Assembly (NCBI RefSeq): GCF_011684115.1
Contig: NZ_JAADJV010000001.1
Coordinates: 992,001-1,056,000 of the forward strand
Source of the DNA: Rahnella aceris
Lineage (GTDB): Bacteria > Pseudomonadota > Gammaproteobacteria > Enterobacterales > Enterobacteriaceae
DNA: 64,000 bases
Direction: 5' to 3'
Of this stretch, positions 54,766 through 62,767 are shown piece by piece; the first letter of the stretch is position 1, and every line of letters begins with the position of its first letter. Below the pieces are notes generated by a model, which saw only the letters and a list, made by a program, of their open reading frames with translations, was not told the origin of the DNA and made no database searches. The position numbers and the translations under genes are program-made.

Positions 54766-55824
54766 ATGACGCTTAACGTTCGTGGTTTCGCTGCACTTTC
54801 AGCGGATGCGCCTCTTGCGCCTCATAATTTTGTTCGCCGTGACCCGCGTGATACCGACGTTGTGATCGACATTCTGTACTGCGGTGTTTGCCACTCTGAC
54901 ATCCACCAGGCGCGTAATGAATGGCATCAAAGCATTTATCCGATGGTTCCGGGGCATGAAATTATCGGACGCGTGAAACAGGTTGGCGCGAAAGTCTCTG
55001 GCTTCAAAGTGGGCGACACCGTCGGTGTCGGTTGTATGGTCGATTCTTGTCAGCATTGTGAATCCTGCGCGGAAAGCCTGGAACAGTACTGTGAAGAAGG
55101 CGCTACCATGACCTATAACAGCCATGATCGTCATGACAATATGATGACCTACGGCGGTTATTCCGAACAAATCGTGGTTTCAGAAAAATTCGTTCTGCGT
55201 GTTTCTGAAAAACTGGACATCAAATCTGCTGCACCGCTGCTGTGTGCCGGTATCACCACGTATTCTCCGCTGAAACACTGGAAAATCGGTAAAGGTCACA
55301 AAGTGGCTGTGGTGGGCCTGGGCGGTCTGGGTCACATGGGCCTGAAATTTGCCAAAGCACTGGGCGCAGATGTGACGCTGTTCACCCGTTCCAAAGGCAA
55401 AGAGCAGGAAGCTTACCGTCTGGGCGCGGACCACGTGGTGCTGTCTACTGATGAAAAACAAATGGCCGCCGTAAAAAGCCACTTCGATTTCATCCTGGAC
55501 ACCGTGCCTAATCCACATGATCTGAACCCGTATCTGGACACGCTCAAACGTGACGGTACCCATATTCTGGTCGGTTTGATTGAGCCAGTCGAGCCTGCGC
55601 TGCACAGCGGCAAACTGGTTATGGGCCGCAAAACCGTCGCCGGTTCCCTGATCGGTGGTATCGCTGAAACCCAGGAAATGCTGGATTTCTGTGCTGAGCA
55701 TGACATTTCCTGTGATGTGGAAATGATTGACATGCAGGACATCAACGGCGCGTACGAACGCATGCTGAAAAGCGACGTGAAATACCGCTTTGTTGTTGAT
55801 ATGGCGTCATTGAAAAACGCCTGA
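54766..55824 (+). CDS. Zinc-dependent alcohol dehydrogenase (YahK/CAD-like)
   Basis: 352 residues of the medium-chain dehydrogenase family. Catalytic zinc ligands are in YCGVCHSDIHQARNEW (Cys) and VPGHEIIGRV (His-Glu). Structural zinc cysteines are in CMVDSCQHCESCAESLEQYC. The NADP-binding loop is VAVVGLGGLGHMGLKFAKALGADVTLFTRS, with Ser/Arg after strand two favouring NADPH. It is close to YahK and plant cinnamyl-alcohol-type enzymes, which reduce a broad range of aldehydes. AGGAG precedes the start. It is monocistronic. Confidence 0.93.
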   Translation: MTLNVRGFAALSADAPLAPHNFVRRDPRDTDVVIDILYCGVCHSDIHQARNEWHQSIYPMVPGHEIIGRVKQVGAKVSGFKVGDTVGVGCMVDSCQHCESCAESLEQYCEEGATMTYNSHDRHDNMMTYGGYSEQIVVSEKFVLRVSEKLDIKSAAPLLCAGITTYSPLKHWKIGKGHKVAVVGLGGLGHMGLKFAKALGADVTLFTRSKGKEQEAYRLGADHVVLSTDEKQMAAVKSHFDFILDTVPNPHDLNPYLDTLKRDGTHILVGLIEPVEPALHSGKLVMGRKTVAGSLIGGIAETQEMLDFCAEHDISCDVEMIDMQDINGAYERMLKSDVKYRFVVDMASLKNA

Positions 55825-56024
55825 AAGGCCGTATTGCGCTGCGTTGATTAAATAAGCAGCTAAATAGCGACCTGATGTGCCTGTCCGGCTTACGACTCTC
55901 TGTGTAGAAGAACCCGGCAGGGCGGGCGCATTGTGGCGAAATTTACTCTTTACACGTTTCTGTGACTTCTCGGCTTGAAAGCGCGGTGGTATCCTGCTGC
56001 CTTTCGCCGGGCGAAGGAAAACCA

Positions 56025-56363
56025 GTGGCTAAGAGTTTTGACGAACTCATCAGAGACATGGATCTGATGATTGAACATGTGGACAGGCTGAAAAACTTGC
56101 CACCACGGGTTGCTCAACCAGCGGCCTCTGACAAACCTGCGTACGATTCTTTCGGTGAGATTTTCGCGCTGAAAGCTGTCATGCGGGCTTTTATCTCTTC
56201 AGTCGACACTATTGTTAAAGTGCAGATTGCCAAGAAAGTTGAACAGGATATCGGCCATCTGGAGAATACCGTGCGGTCGATTGGCGGCGGCAGTGCAGAC
56301 GCAGACGACGTCGCGCAAATCACGGCATATGTTCGTCACGCGGTGTCTGAATTAATGGATTAA
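56025..56363 (+). CDS. Uncharacterised small helical protein
   Basis: 112 residues from GTG 56025, which has AAGGA six bases upstream. A longer frame to 55962 is less likely. It starts VAKSFDELIRDMDLMIEHVDRLKNLP, with a variable middle and a helical second half (FALKAVMRAFISSVDTIVKVQIAKKVEQDI), ending in an acidic tail. No domain is recognised. It precedes the potassium-channel gene by about 100 bases on the same strand. Confidence 0.6.
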   Translation: MAKSFDELIRDMDLMIEHVDRLKNLPPRVAQPAASDKPAYDSFGEIFALKAVMRAFISSVDTIVKVQIAKKVEQDIGHLENTVRSIGGGSADADDVAQITAYVRHAVSELMD

Positions 56364-56462
56364 TTCTCCGTGCCGTCAGTCAACGCCGGTCGCACAGTGT
56401 ATTTCACCAATACCTTGTGCGACTGGCGTTTTTTTTGGACTTTTTGTCCGCAGGCGAGGGCG

Positions 56463-57386
56463 ATGAAAAGCGTCTATTCTTGCCATAATTCCTTTTTGCT
56501 GGTGCCGGTTATGTCTCAGGATTACCGCTTTTTTGCGTCAGCCCGACGCCGCTGTTATGCCCTTTTATTTGAACACCGCACCCGCAGCGGCCGCCGGATG
56601 GAAATATTCTGGATCCTGGCGTCACTGCTCAGCGTTCTGCTGCTGTTTATCGAATCCAGTGCATATGATTTGTTTCCGGCGACACCCAATATCATCCCGT
56701 TGTTCGGCCTGGTCGAAATGGGGTTTACCGCGCTTTTTACGGTGGAATACGTCTTACGGGTGGTCTGTTCGCCGCGCAAAACCCGTTATCCGGTGAGTTT
56801 TTTCGGCATTATCGATCTCTGCACCATTCTGCCCATGTACATCCTGTGGATGCTGCCTTCCTTCGCGGGGGCGGGGAATCTGGAGATCCTCATCCGCCTG
56901 CTGAGAATTTTACGTGTGCTGCGGGTACTGAAATTGTTGCGCTACATGAGCGACGCCGGGGTTTTATGGCGCAGCCTGATGCGTGCGAAACGTAAGCTCT
57001 GCATCTTCTTTGGCTTTGTCGCCATTATTCTTTGTCTTTTCGGCGGGCTGATGTTTGCTGCCGAAGGCGGCAACGGCGGATTTACGTCGCTGGGCGCGTC
57101 TGTTTACTGGGCCGTGGTGACGCTGACGACGGTCGGATACGGGGACATTACACCGCATACTGCACTGGGAAGAATGCTTGCGTCGGTGCTGATCCTGCTG
57201 GGGTATTCGATCATCGCCGTGCCGACCGGGATTTTAACGGCTTATATGTCGCAGGAATTGGAAAAAGGGCGTGCTGCCCGTTCTTGTCAGACTTGTCTGC
57301 ATTCTGGCCATGAAATAGATGCAAAATTTTGCGCACATTGCGGAGCGGTCTTAGCGGCCGATAAACCACAACCTGTTGAAAAATAG
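56463..57386 (+). CDS. Voltage-gated potassium channel with C-terminal zinc ribbon
   Basis: About 307 residues from ATG 56463 (GAGG just upstream). ATG 56511, giving MSQDYRFFASARRR, is an equally plausible start. It has six membrane helices: S1 at EIFWILASLLSVLLLFIES, an arginine-rich S4 LIRLLRILRVLRVLKLLRY (Arg every third or fourth residue), and the pore AVVTLTTVGYGDITP with the TVGYG filter. After S6 the cytoplasmic tail carries CQTCLHSGHEIDAKFCAHCGAVL, a four-cysteine zinc ribbon. It should be an inner-membrane Kv-type channel. Confidence 0.9.
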   Translation: MKSVYSCHNSFLLVPVMSQDYRFFASARRRCYALLFEHRTRSGRRMEIFWILASLLSVLLLFIESSAYDLFPATPNIIPLFGLVEMGFTALFTVEYVLRVVCSPRKTRYPVSFFGIIDLCTILPMYILWMLPSFAGAGNLEILIRLLRILRVLRVLKLLRYMSDAGVLWRSLMRAKRKLCIFFGFVAIILCLFGGLMFAAEGGNGGFTSLGASVYWAVVTLTTVGYGDITPHTALGRMLASVLILLGYSIIAVPTGILTAYMSQELEKGRAARSCQTCLHSGHEIDAKFCAHCGAVLAADKPQPVEK

Positions 57387-57488
57387 CCTGATAACTGTAC
57401 ATCTATTGAACTGTTCGGTACAAAATTAGACTAATTTCGCGCTTTACCGCAGCATTGCATTAAAAAGAGTTGCTATTAAAGGGCAGTC

Positions 57489-57563
57489 ATGAGTAAATAC
57501 ATACCGGCCTGTGGTACAGACCTATTTATGCACGACATCCTGAGTAAAGTTGTTCCAATTTAA
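57489..57563 (+). CDS. Possible 24-residue peptide in the csp leader region
   Basis: ATG 57489 has AAAGGG five bases upstream and opens a frame beginning MSKYIPACGTDLFMHDILSK and ending at 57563. It is unrecognised. The surrounding region 57400-57684 is otherwise free of genes and probably contains the promoter and long 5' leader of the cold-shock gene. Confidence 0.35.
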   Translation: MSKYIPACGTDLFMHDILSKVVPI

Positions 57564-57684
57564 AGCGTTATCCATGATAACCCTGCTCTGACGAATTTCC
57601 TTCTTAGTGCCTCCATAAGTAACGACTGAAATCCGGCTATAACATGCCCATGGTGGCGAAATTTATTTTTAAAAGGTAATTCTT

Positions 57685-57894
57685 ATGTCAATGATGAAAG
57701 GTCAGGTTAAGTGGTTTAACGAGTCTAAAGGCTTTGGCTTCATCACTCCTGCTGACGGCAGCAAAGATGTGTTCGTACACTTCTCCGCTATCCAGGATCA
57801 AGGTTTCAAGACCCTGGCTGAAGGCCAGAACGTACAGTTCACTATCGAGAACGGTGCTAAAGGTCCGTCTGCGGCTAACGTTACCGCTATCTAA
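57685..57894 (+). CDS. CspA-family cold-shock protein (CspE/CspC-like)
   Basis: 69 residues: [20 protein letters not shown] (RNP1 KGFGFI) and DVFVHFSAI (RNP2 VFVHF), ending [10 protein letters not shown]. This is a single OB-fold RNA chaperone closest to CspE/CspC. AAAAGG upstream of ATG 57685 supplies the ribosome site. It has its own terminator. Confidence 0.95.
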   Translation: MSMMKGQVKWFNESKGFGFITPADGSKDVFVHFSAIQDQGFKTLAEGQNVQFTIENGAKGPSAANVTAI

Positions 57895-57935
57895 TCTTAC
57901 TTTACCGCTGTTTCAGCGATAAAAGTACAGATGAC

Positions 57936-57961
57936 AAAAACCCGCATGCGCGGGTTTTTTT
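57936..57961 (+). terminator. Rho-independent terminator of the csp gene
   Basis: AAAACCCGC pairs with GCGGGTTTT around a 4-base loop, followed by a run of Ts. Confidence 0.9.
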
Positions 57962-58072
57962 ACGTCTGTTGTTTGTCAGTTAACCGCTTATCAGTTAACC
58001 GTATCGTTGATACGCCGTTTGTCATTTCTGCGAGCGTCTGCTGTTTTATCCGGCGGTCTCTGGCAAAAAGAT

Positions 58073-58147
58073 AAAAAAAAGCCCGCATAACGGCGGGCAA
58101 AATATTTCTTATGACATTCATTATGTACTTCCTCGGGGGGTAAGCAC
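58073..58147 (-). ncRNA. Possible short minus-strand transcript ending in a terminator
   Basis: On the minus strand GCCCGC/GCGGGC (58081-58098) is followed by eight Ts, a good terminator with no gene before it. Upstream on that strand are TATACT (58159-58154, candidate -10, with no good -35) and GAGGAAG placed six bases before an ATG at 58121. That ATG opens a small frame, MNVIRNILPAVMRAFF, running into the hairpin. This could be a small RNA, a leader or a tiny toxin. It is tentative. The rest of 57962-58320 shows no gene apart from the dsrB promoter. Confidence 0.35.
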
Positions 58148-58320
58148 ACCGCCAGTATAGAGAAAATGAAAGTCAGGATTCTTGCTTCAATTCGTTAAGA
58201 AAATGAAAAGGAGTCCCGCAGGGGTATTTTACCGTTTCGCATTATCTTTCCTTTCATGCCATGCCTTTGTGCGGTGGTCTGTACTACAATAATCATAATT
58301 GAAAACCATGGGATAACCTG

Positions 58321-58518
58321 ATGAAAGTTAATGATCTTGTGACAGTGAAAACCGACGGCGGGCCGCGCCGCGAAGGTAAAGTATTAGCCGTAGAGGAGTT
58401 TTACGAAGGCGTCATGTATCTGGTTTCGCTGGAGGAATATCCGGCGGGCATCTGGTTCTTCAATGAAGGCGACACCAAAGACGGCACGTTTGTCGAACCA
58501 CGTGAAGGTTCTGAATAA
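58321..58518 (+). CDS. dsrB: DsrB family protein
   Basis: 65 residues reading [20 protein letters not shown], then [20 protein letters not shown] and [17 protein letters not shown]. This matches E. coli DsrB nearly throughout. The small cytoplasmic protein has no known function. In E. coli it lies close to dsrA and rcsA. Here rcsA is also nearby, but a chemoreceptor gene sits between them. Confidence 0.88.
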   Translation: MKVNDLVTVKTDGGPRREGKVLAVEEFYEGVMYLVSLEEYPAGIWFFNEGDTKDGTFVEPREGSE

Positions 58519-58543
58519 CGTTTACGCTACATCCGTTACGAAT

Positions 58544-58585
58544 AAAAAAATACCGGGGCAGAAGGTTTGCCACCGGTATTTTTTT
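58544..58585. terminator. Bidirectional terminator between dsrB and the chemoreceptor
   Basis: AAAAAAATACCGG pairs with CCGGTATTTTTTT, with an inner GCA/TGC pairing. A-run and T-run on both sides suit both converging genes. Confidence 0.85.
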
Positions 58586-58621
58586 ACTTATTGCCCGTCC
58601 GGAATAACGCTGACGCGACTA

Positions 58622-60322
58622 TCAGAACGTTTCCCAGTTCGGCTCATCGTTCACCCCTTTTGACGAACGGGAAGCCGGGCCGGGCAGGGCGCGGGATGAT
58701 GCCGGGGACTGTGGCTGCGCACTGCGTGTGCTGCCATCCAGACGGAACACCGCGACAGCCTGTGTCAGGCGCGCGGCCTGTTCTTCCAGTGACGCGGCCG
58801 CCGCTGAGGCTTCCTGCACCAGTGAGGCGTTTTGCTGCGTGACACCATCCATTTCCGACACCGCCTGGCTGACCTGACTGATCCCACGACTTTGTTCATC
58901 CGATGCGGAAGCGATTTCACCCATGATGTCCGTCACATGGCTGACCGCGGTGACAATTTCTGACATCGTGTCACCTGCATCGCCCACCAGAATGCTGCCT
59001 TCGCCGACGTAATCGACGGATTCTTCAATCAGCGCTTCGATTTCTTTCGCTGCCTGTGCACTTCGTTGTGCCAGGCTGCGCACTTCGCTGGCCACCACCG
59101 CAAATCCGCGCCCCTGTTCACCGGCGCGTGCCGCTTCCACGGCGGCATTGAGCGCCAGAATGTTTGTCTGGAAAGCGATGCTGTTGATCACATTGGTGAT
59201 TTCAGCAATTTTGGTCGAACTGCGGGAAATCTTATCCATGGTACTGACAACCTCCGCCACAATATTCCCGCCTTTTTGCGCTTTATTGGAGGCGTCGGCG
59301 GCCAGTTTGCTGGCGTGGTGGGCGTTTTCGGAGTTCTGTTTCACCGTAGCCGTCAGCTGTTCCATGCTGGCAGCCGTTTCTTCCAGTGCCGCCGCCTGTT
59401 GTTCAGTTCGCGATGATAAATCGGTATTGCCCGAAGCAATTTCTGTCGACCCCTGATAAATAGACACCGCGCCTTCACGTACGGTCAGCACCGTTGACGC
59501 CAGCGAGCGTTGCATTTGATCTACGTTGTTACTCAGTACGCCGATTTCATTTCGGCCATGTGCCCGGGTGGGCTGCGTCAGATCTCCCTCGGCAATTTTC
59601 TGAATGCGCATCACCATCCGGTTCAGCGGATGAATAATCACTTTGCGCATGACCAGATAAGTGATGAAGGTCAGGACCAGCGCCAGCAGGAACCCGCCGC
59701 CCATCAGGGTATAACCGAGCACGGCATTGCGCTGCGCTTTATCATTGATGGTGTTAGCGGTTTGGGTGCGATAGGCAATCGCCGCCAGCAGCGGGACGTT
59801 ATTGGCGAGATCCAGGCCACGTACTGTTTCTGCTTCCTGAGAAATCACTTCTTCGAAATGTGCCTGTTTGGCCGATTCCAGCATCGGCGCCATGCCCTGA
59901 GTCAGATAGGCGTCGTAGGCTTTTTTCAGCGGTTCATCGAGCGCCCGATCTTTATCGGTTTTATTTGGCCGGTTGATATACATATCAAACGAGGTTTGTG
60001 ACTGTTTAATGCGGCTGGCAGCGTCCTTCAGGTTTTGGCTAAACACATCCTGATCGCCAATACGCGCGGCTGCAGCAGCCTGAATCAACAGCAAACGTGC
60101 GGTACGCAGATGGTTTGAACTGTTGGAAAGCGCCAGACGGATTTGCAGCTCCTGGGTGGCGTTTGCCAGCGCGGCATTACTTTGCTTCAGAAAGAAACCG
60201 GAGGTGCCGATGGACACAGCAAAAAGGAAAAGGATCCCGGTAAGAATCAGGCTAATCAGGGTAACAAGGCGAATATTGCTGATAAAGGAGGTTCTGGTCG
60301 TTAACTGTGTAGGAGTATCCAT
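58622..60322 (-). CDS. Methyl-accepting chemotaxis protein with CheR-tether pentapeptide
   Basis: 566 residues. Membrane helix one (about 17-40), a four-helix-bundle periplasmic sensor (about 45-200) and membrane helix two (about 205-228) precede HAMP ([17 protein letters not shown]). The long signalling coiled coil has the hairpin tip [20 protein letters not shown] (about residue 400). The extreme C-terminus is NWETF, the CheR/CheB-binding pentapeptide of high-abundance Tar/Tsr-type receptors. The ligand is unknown. No che or flagellar genes are in view. Confidence 0.94.
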   Translation of the reverse strand: MDTPTQLTTRTSFISNIRLVTLISLILTGILFLFAVSIGTSGFFLKQSNAALANATQELQIRLALSNSSNHLRTARLLLIQAAAAARIGDQDVFSQNLKDAASRIKQSQTSFDMYINRPNKTDKDRALDEPLKKAYDAYLTQGMAPMLESAKQAHFEEVISQEAETVRGLDLANNVPLLAAIAYRTQTANTINDKAQRNAVLGYTLMGGGFLLALVLTFITYLVMRKVIIHPLNRMVMRIQKIAEGDLTQPTRAHGRNEIGVLSNNVDQMQRSLASTVLTVREGAVSIYQGSTEIASGNTDLSSRTEQQAAALEETAASMEQLTATVKQNSENAHHASKLAADASNKAQKGGNIVAEVVSTMDKISRSSTKIAEITNVINSIAFQTNILALNAAVEAARAGEQGRGFAVVASEVRSLAQRSAQAAKEIEALIEESVDYVGEGSILVGDAGDTMSEIVTAVSHVTDIMGEIASASDEQSRGISQVSQAVSEMDGVTQQNASLVQEASAAAASLEEQAARLTQAVAVFRLDGSTRSAQPQSPASSRALPGPASRSSKGVNDEPNWETF

Positions 60323-60572
60323 TTTATTTTGTTCCGCTCAATTGATCCTGTATACCGCCTGTTCCGGGCGGTCAGTGACAGCGATAAAGGCATTGCCAGC
60401 GGGCAAGTCCGGCCTTGACGAAAAAAACGCCATAGGGTGTCATCGGCATTCCGGCGCAGGGATTCAGTTTATATTTGTGGCGGAGATCTCATTTTCAGAG
60501 ATTAACGACGATTTCTACAGGCCACACCGTTGCGTAGCCTGTAGCAGGAGGCCGAAAGAGAGGGGCGGGGGG

Positions 60573-61187
60573 TTAATTGACGTAGATGCCGTTGGTAAGC
60601 TGATCACATAAACGGACGACGTGATAAATAATATGTTTATTCGGTGATTTTATTTTCCTTTTAATATTTCCCTTATAGGAAGACACCGTTTTGGTTTTAA
60701 TTTGTAATTTATCGGATATTTCAATGGTACCGTTGCCGGACATCCACATCTTGAGCATCGCTGATTCAGAACGGCTGAGCATCACGGGCCGGGTATCGAG
60801 CATTCCGCTGCTGGCAGGATCCTGCGACTGCGGCAATAACGGATGATTGATTAACTGCTTAAGGGTATCGGCCTTAATGGATTTCGACGTGATAATCACG
60901 TTCTTACGCACAAAAATATACTCTTCAAAATGAATACGCGTACGGGACATAAAAATAAAAAACAGCGTATCAGGGTATTCGGTGATCAGTTCTCCCAGAC
61001 GCTCTTTATTACCTGAATGAGGCGATATGCAATCCTCGTTAATAAAAACAAGGGAAGGATTCAGTTTGCTGCAACCATTGAGAAGCTGCTCAAAATGGCT
61101 GACGTAACTGATGTCTTGTTCACTGGCGAGAAATTGTTGCAATCCGAGACGCGTATACCGGCATGGATCCAAGATTATCGTTTGCAT
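60573..61187 (-). CDS. rcsA: RcsA, capsule synthesis co-activator
   Basis: 204 residues from ATG 61187 (MQTIILDPCRYTRLGLQQFL), matching E. coli RcsA start and length. The N-terminal part has SLVFINEDC and HFEEYIFVRKNVIITSKSIK. The C-terminal LuxR-type domain is LSRSESAMLKMWMSGNGTIEISDKLQIKTKTVSSYKGNIKRKIKSPNKHIIYHVVRL (coordinates about 60600-60770). RcsA forms a heterodimer with RcsB to activate exopolysaccharide genes. A 12/14 RcsAB box lies about 210 bases upstream, consistent with autoregulation. Confidence 0.93.
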   Translation of the reverse strand: MQTIILDPCRYTRLGLQQFLASEQDISYVSHFEQLLNGCSKLNPSLVFINEDCISPHSGNKERLGELITEYPDTLFFIFMSRTRIHFEEYIFVRKNVIITSKSIKADTLKQLINHPLLPQSQDPASSGMLDTRPVMLSRSESAMLKMWMSGNGTIEISDKLQIKTKTVSSYKGNIKRKIKSPNKHIIYHVVRLCDQLTNGIYVN

Positions 61188-61399
61188 AGTAAGTCCCCAT
61201 AGGACATCCCTGTTCTGCATAATGATTGGATTCTTTGGTGTCAGCACAAAAGGCACAAACTGCATGCTGACTCTACTTTTTGCATGAAATCTGTCCGGTT
61301 GGAAGTGATTTTTTTACCCCGTAAGAGGCAGGAAGGGGTTTGGTAAATTTGGTTTATGTCACAATTTATTTTGTGACTGAACAAAAAAATGACTCGAAT

Positions 61400-61413
61400 T
61401 AAGACTATTCTTA
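61400..61413 (-). promoter_or_regulatory. RcsAB box upstream of rcsA
   Basis: TAAGACTATTCTTA matches the RcsAB consensus TAAGAATATTCCTA at 12 of 14 positions. It lies 213 bases before the rcsA start. The 61188-61576 gap otherwise holds the rcsA promoter and leader and no gene. Confidence 0.65.
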
Positions 61414-61576
61414 ATGGATGTAAGGACATAGAAGAAAAGCTAATTAATTATGATGTTACAGTAACACTCTGGAAGACATAACAATATGCTGATAACCCTG
61501 CGTATGCTTAAAAACAATTCACGAATGAAAATGGCAGGAAAAGCGGACGCAGTGCGTAAACACTGCGTCACAGAGA

Positions 61577-62767
61577 TTACCAGTAGGACTGCCAGCATTG
61601 CGTCACGCGTGTCAGCGCTTCGACATAAAAATAGTCCCCCCAGCTGCAACACTCATCTACGCCTTTACCGCTCGCCATGTGATAGACAGAATGCTTAAGC
61701 AAACCGTCACAATCCTCCTGATCACCGGTAAGATAATTCTCAGTCAGTGAGTCCATCATGCGCAGCGCCATTTCTTCATAGCACGCACGTTTATCATCGG
61801 TGGCTGGCAGCGCGGTGGCCAGACTCAGCAGGCCGCAGACCGCAATAGCCGCAGCCGAACTGTCGCGAACGGCATCGGTGCCAAGCAGTGCAAGATCCCA
61901 GTGGCAGACATCGTCTTCCGGTAAGCGGTTAAGGAAATAATGCGCAAGACGCCGTGACAGCTCAACCTGATCTGCATCGCCGGTATAACGATAGCTGAGC
62001 AGAAAACCGTAGATGCCCCAGGCCTGACCCCGTGACCAGCAGGAGTCATCAGAATATCCCTGATGCGTATTACCAAAACGCGGCTCGCCGGTCACGGTAT
62101 CCATGTAATAGGTGTGATAGGTCGAGGCGTCCGGGCGGACAATATATTTCGCCGCCTGTTCTGCATGGGCGCGGGCAGCCTCGGCGAAGCGCGGTTCACC
62201 GGTTTGCTCACTCGCCCAGTACAATAAAGGCAGATTCATATTGCAGTCGATAATCATGCGGCCAGCCTGTTCCGGGTCATTTAAATCGCCCCACGCCTGA
62301 ATGATTTTCGCCTGGGTATTAAAACGTTCCATCAGCGCTTCAGCTGCGAGGAGTGCAAAACCGCGCGCCTGCCGGTTGCCGGTCAGTTTATACGCGCTGA
62401 CGCATGAGAGGCTGTAGAGAAAACCGAGGTCATGCGTCGCGGTATCAATGCGGTTGGCGATACGGTTACCAAACGACGTGACCTGTTTTTCTGCCGCCAG
62501 CCGGTAACGATCATCGCCGGTCATTTCCCATGCCAGCCATAGCTGACCGGTCCAGAAACTGGTGGTCCACTCCACATTCTCTGTCAGCGGGTAATGGCCG
62601 TTTTCGCAGGTTTCCGCCGGGAACTTATTGCCGAACTTCTCCAGATTGCGGGAAATTTTGCTGAGCACCGTCTGGCGCGCGCGCTGCATTTTTTGTGCAA
62701 AGGCGATCTTATCCAGCTGATTCAGTTCCACGGGTAACAACGTCTCTTTCGCGATGGTGATAGTCAT
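61577..62767 (-). CDS. GH88 unsaturated glucuronyl hydrolase
   Basis: 396 residues, no signal peptide, (alpha/alpha)6-barrel. Catalytic regions match UGL: ATHDLGFLYSLS (Asp, about 113), IIDCNMNLPLLYWASEQTG (second Asp, about 173) and the GH88 segment GYSDDSCWSRGQAWGIYGF (about 238-256). It hydrolyses unsaturated hexuronyl oligosaccharides released by polysaccharide lyases, inside the cell. Its start overlaps the stop of a LacY-type symporter, which would bring the oligosaccharide in. Confidence 0.9.
   Translation of the reverse strand: MTITIAKETLLPVELNQLDKIAFAQKMQRARQTVLSKISRNLEKFGNKFPAETCENGHYPLTENVEWTTSFWTGQLWLAWEMTGDDRYRLAAEKQVTSFGNRIANRIDTATHDLGFLYSLSCVSAYKLTGNRQARGFALLAAEALMERFNTQAKIIQAWGDLNDPEQAGRMIIDCNMNLPLLYWASEQTGEPRFAEAARAHAEQAAKYIVRPDASTYHTYYMDTVTGEPRFGNTHQGYSDDSCWSRGQAWGIYGFLLSYRYTGDADQVELSRRLAHYFLNRLPEDDVCHWDLALLGTDAVRDSSAAAIAVCGLLSLATALPATDDKRACYEEMALRMMDSLTENYLTGDQEDCDGLLKHSVYHMASGKGVDECCSWGDYFYVEALTRVTQCWQSYW

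Noticed and set aside
60515..60544. CTACAGGC/GCCTGTAG inverted repeat between rcsA and the chemoreceptor as terminator or DsrA RNA
   Set aside because: The stem is 8 bp with a 14-base loop and no T-run on either strand, and the sequence does not resemble DsrA as I remember it.
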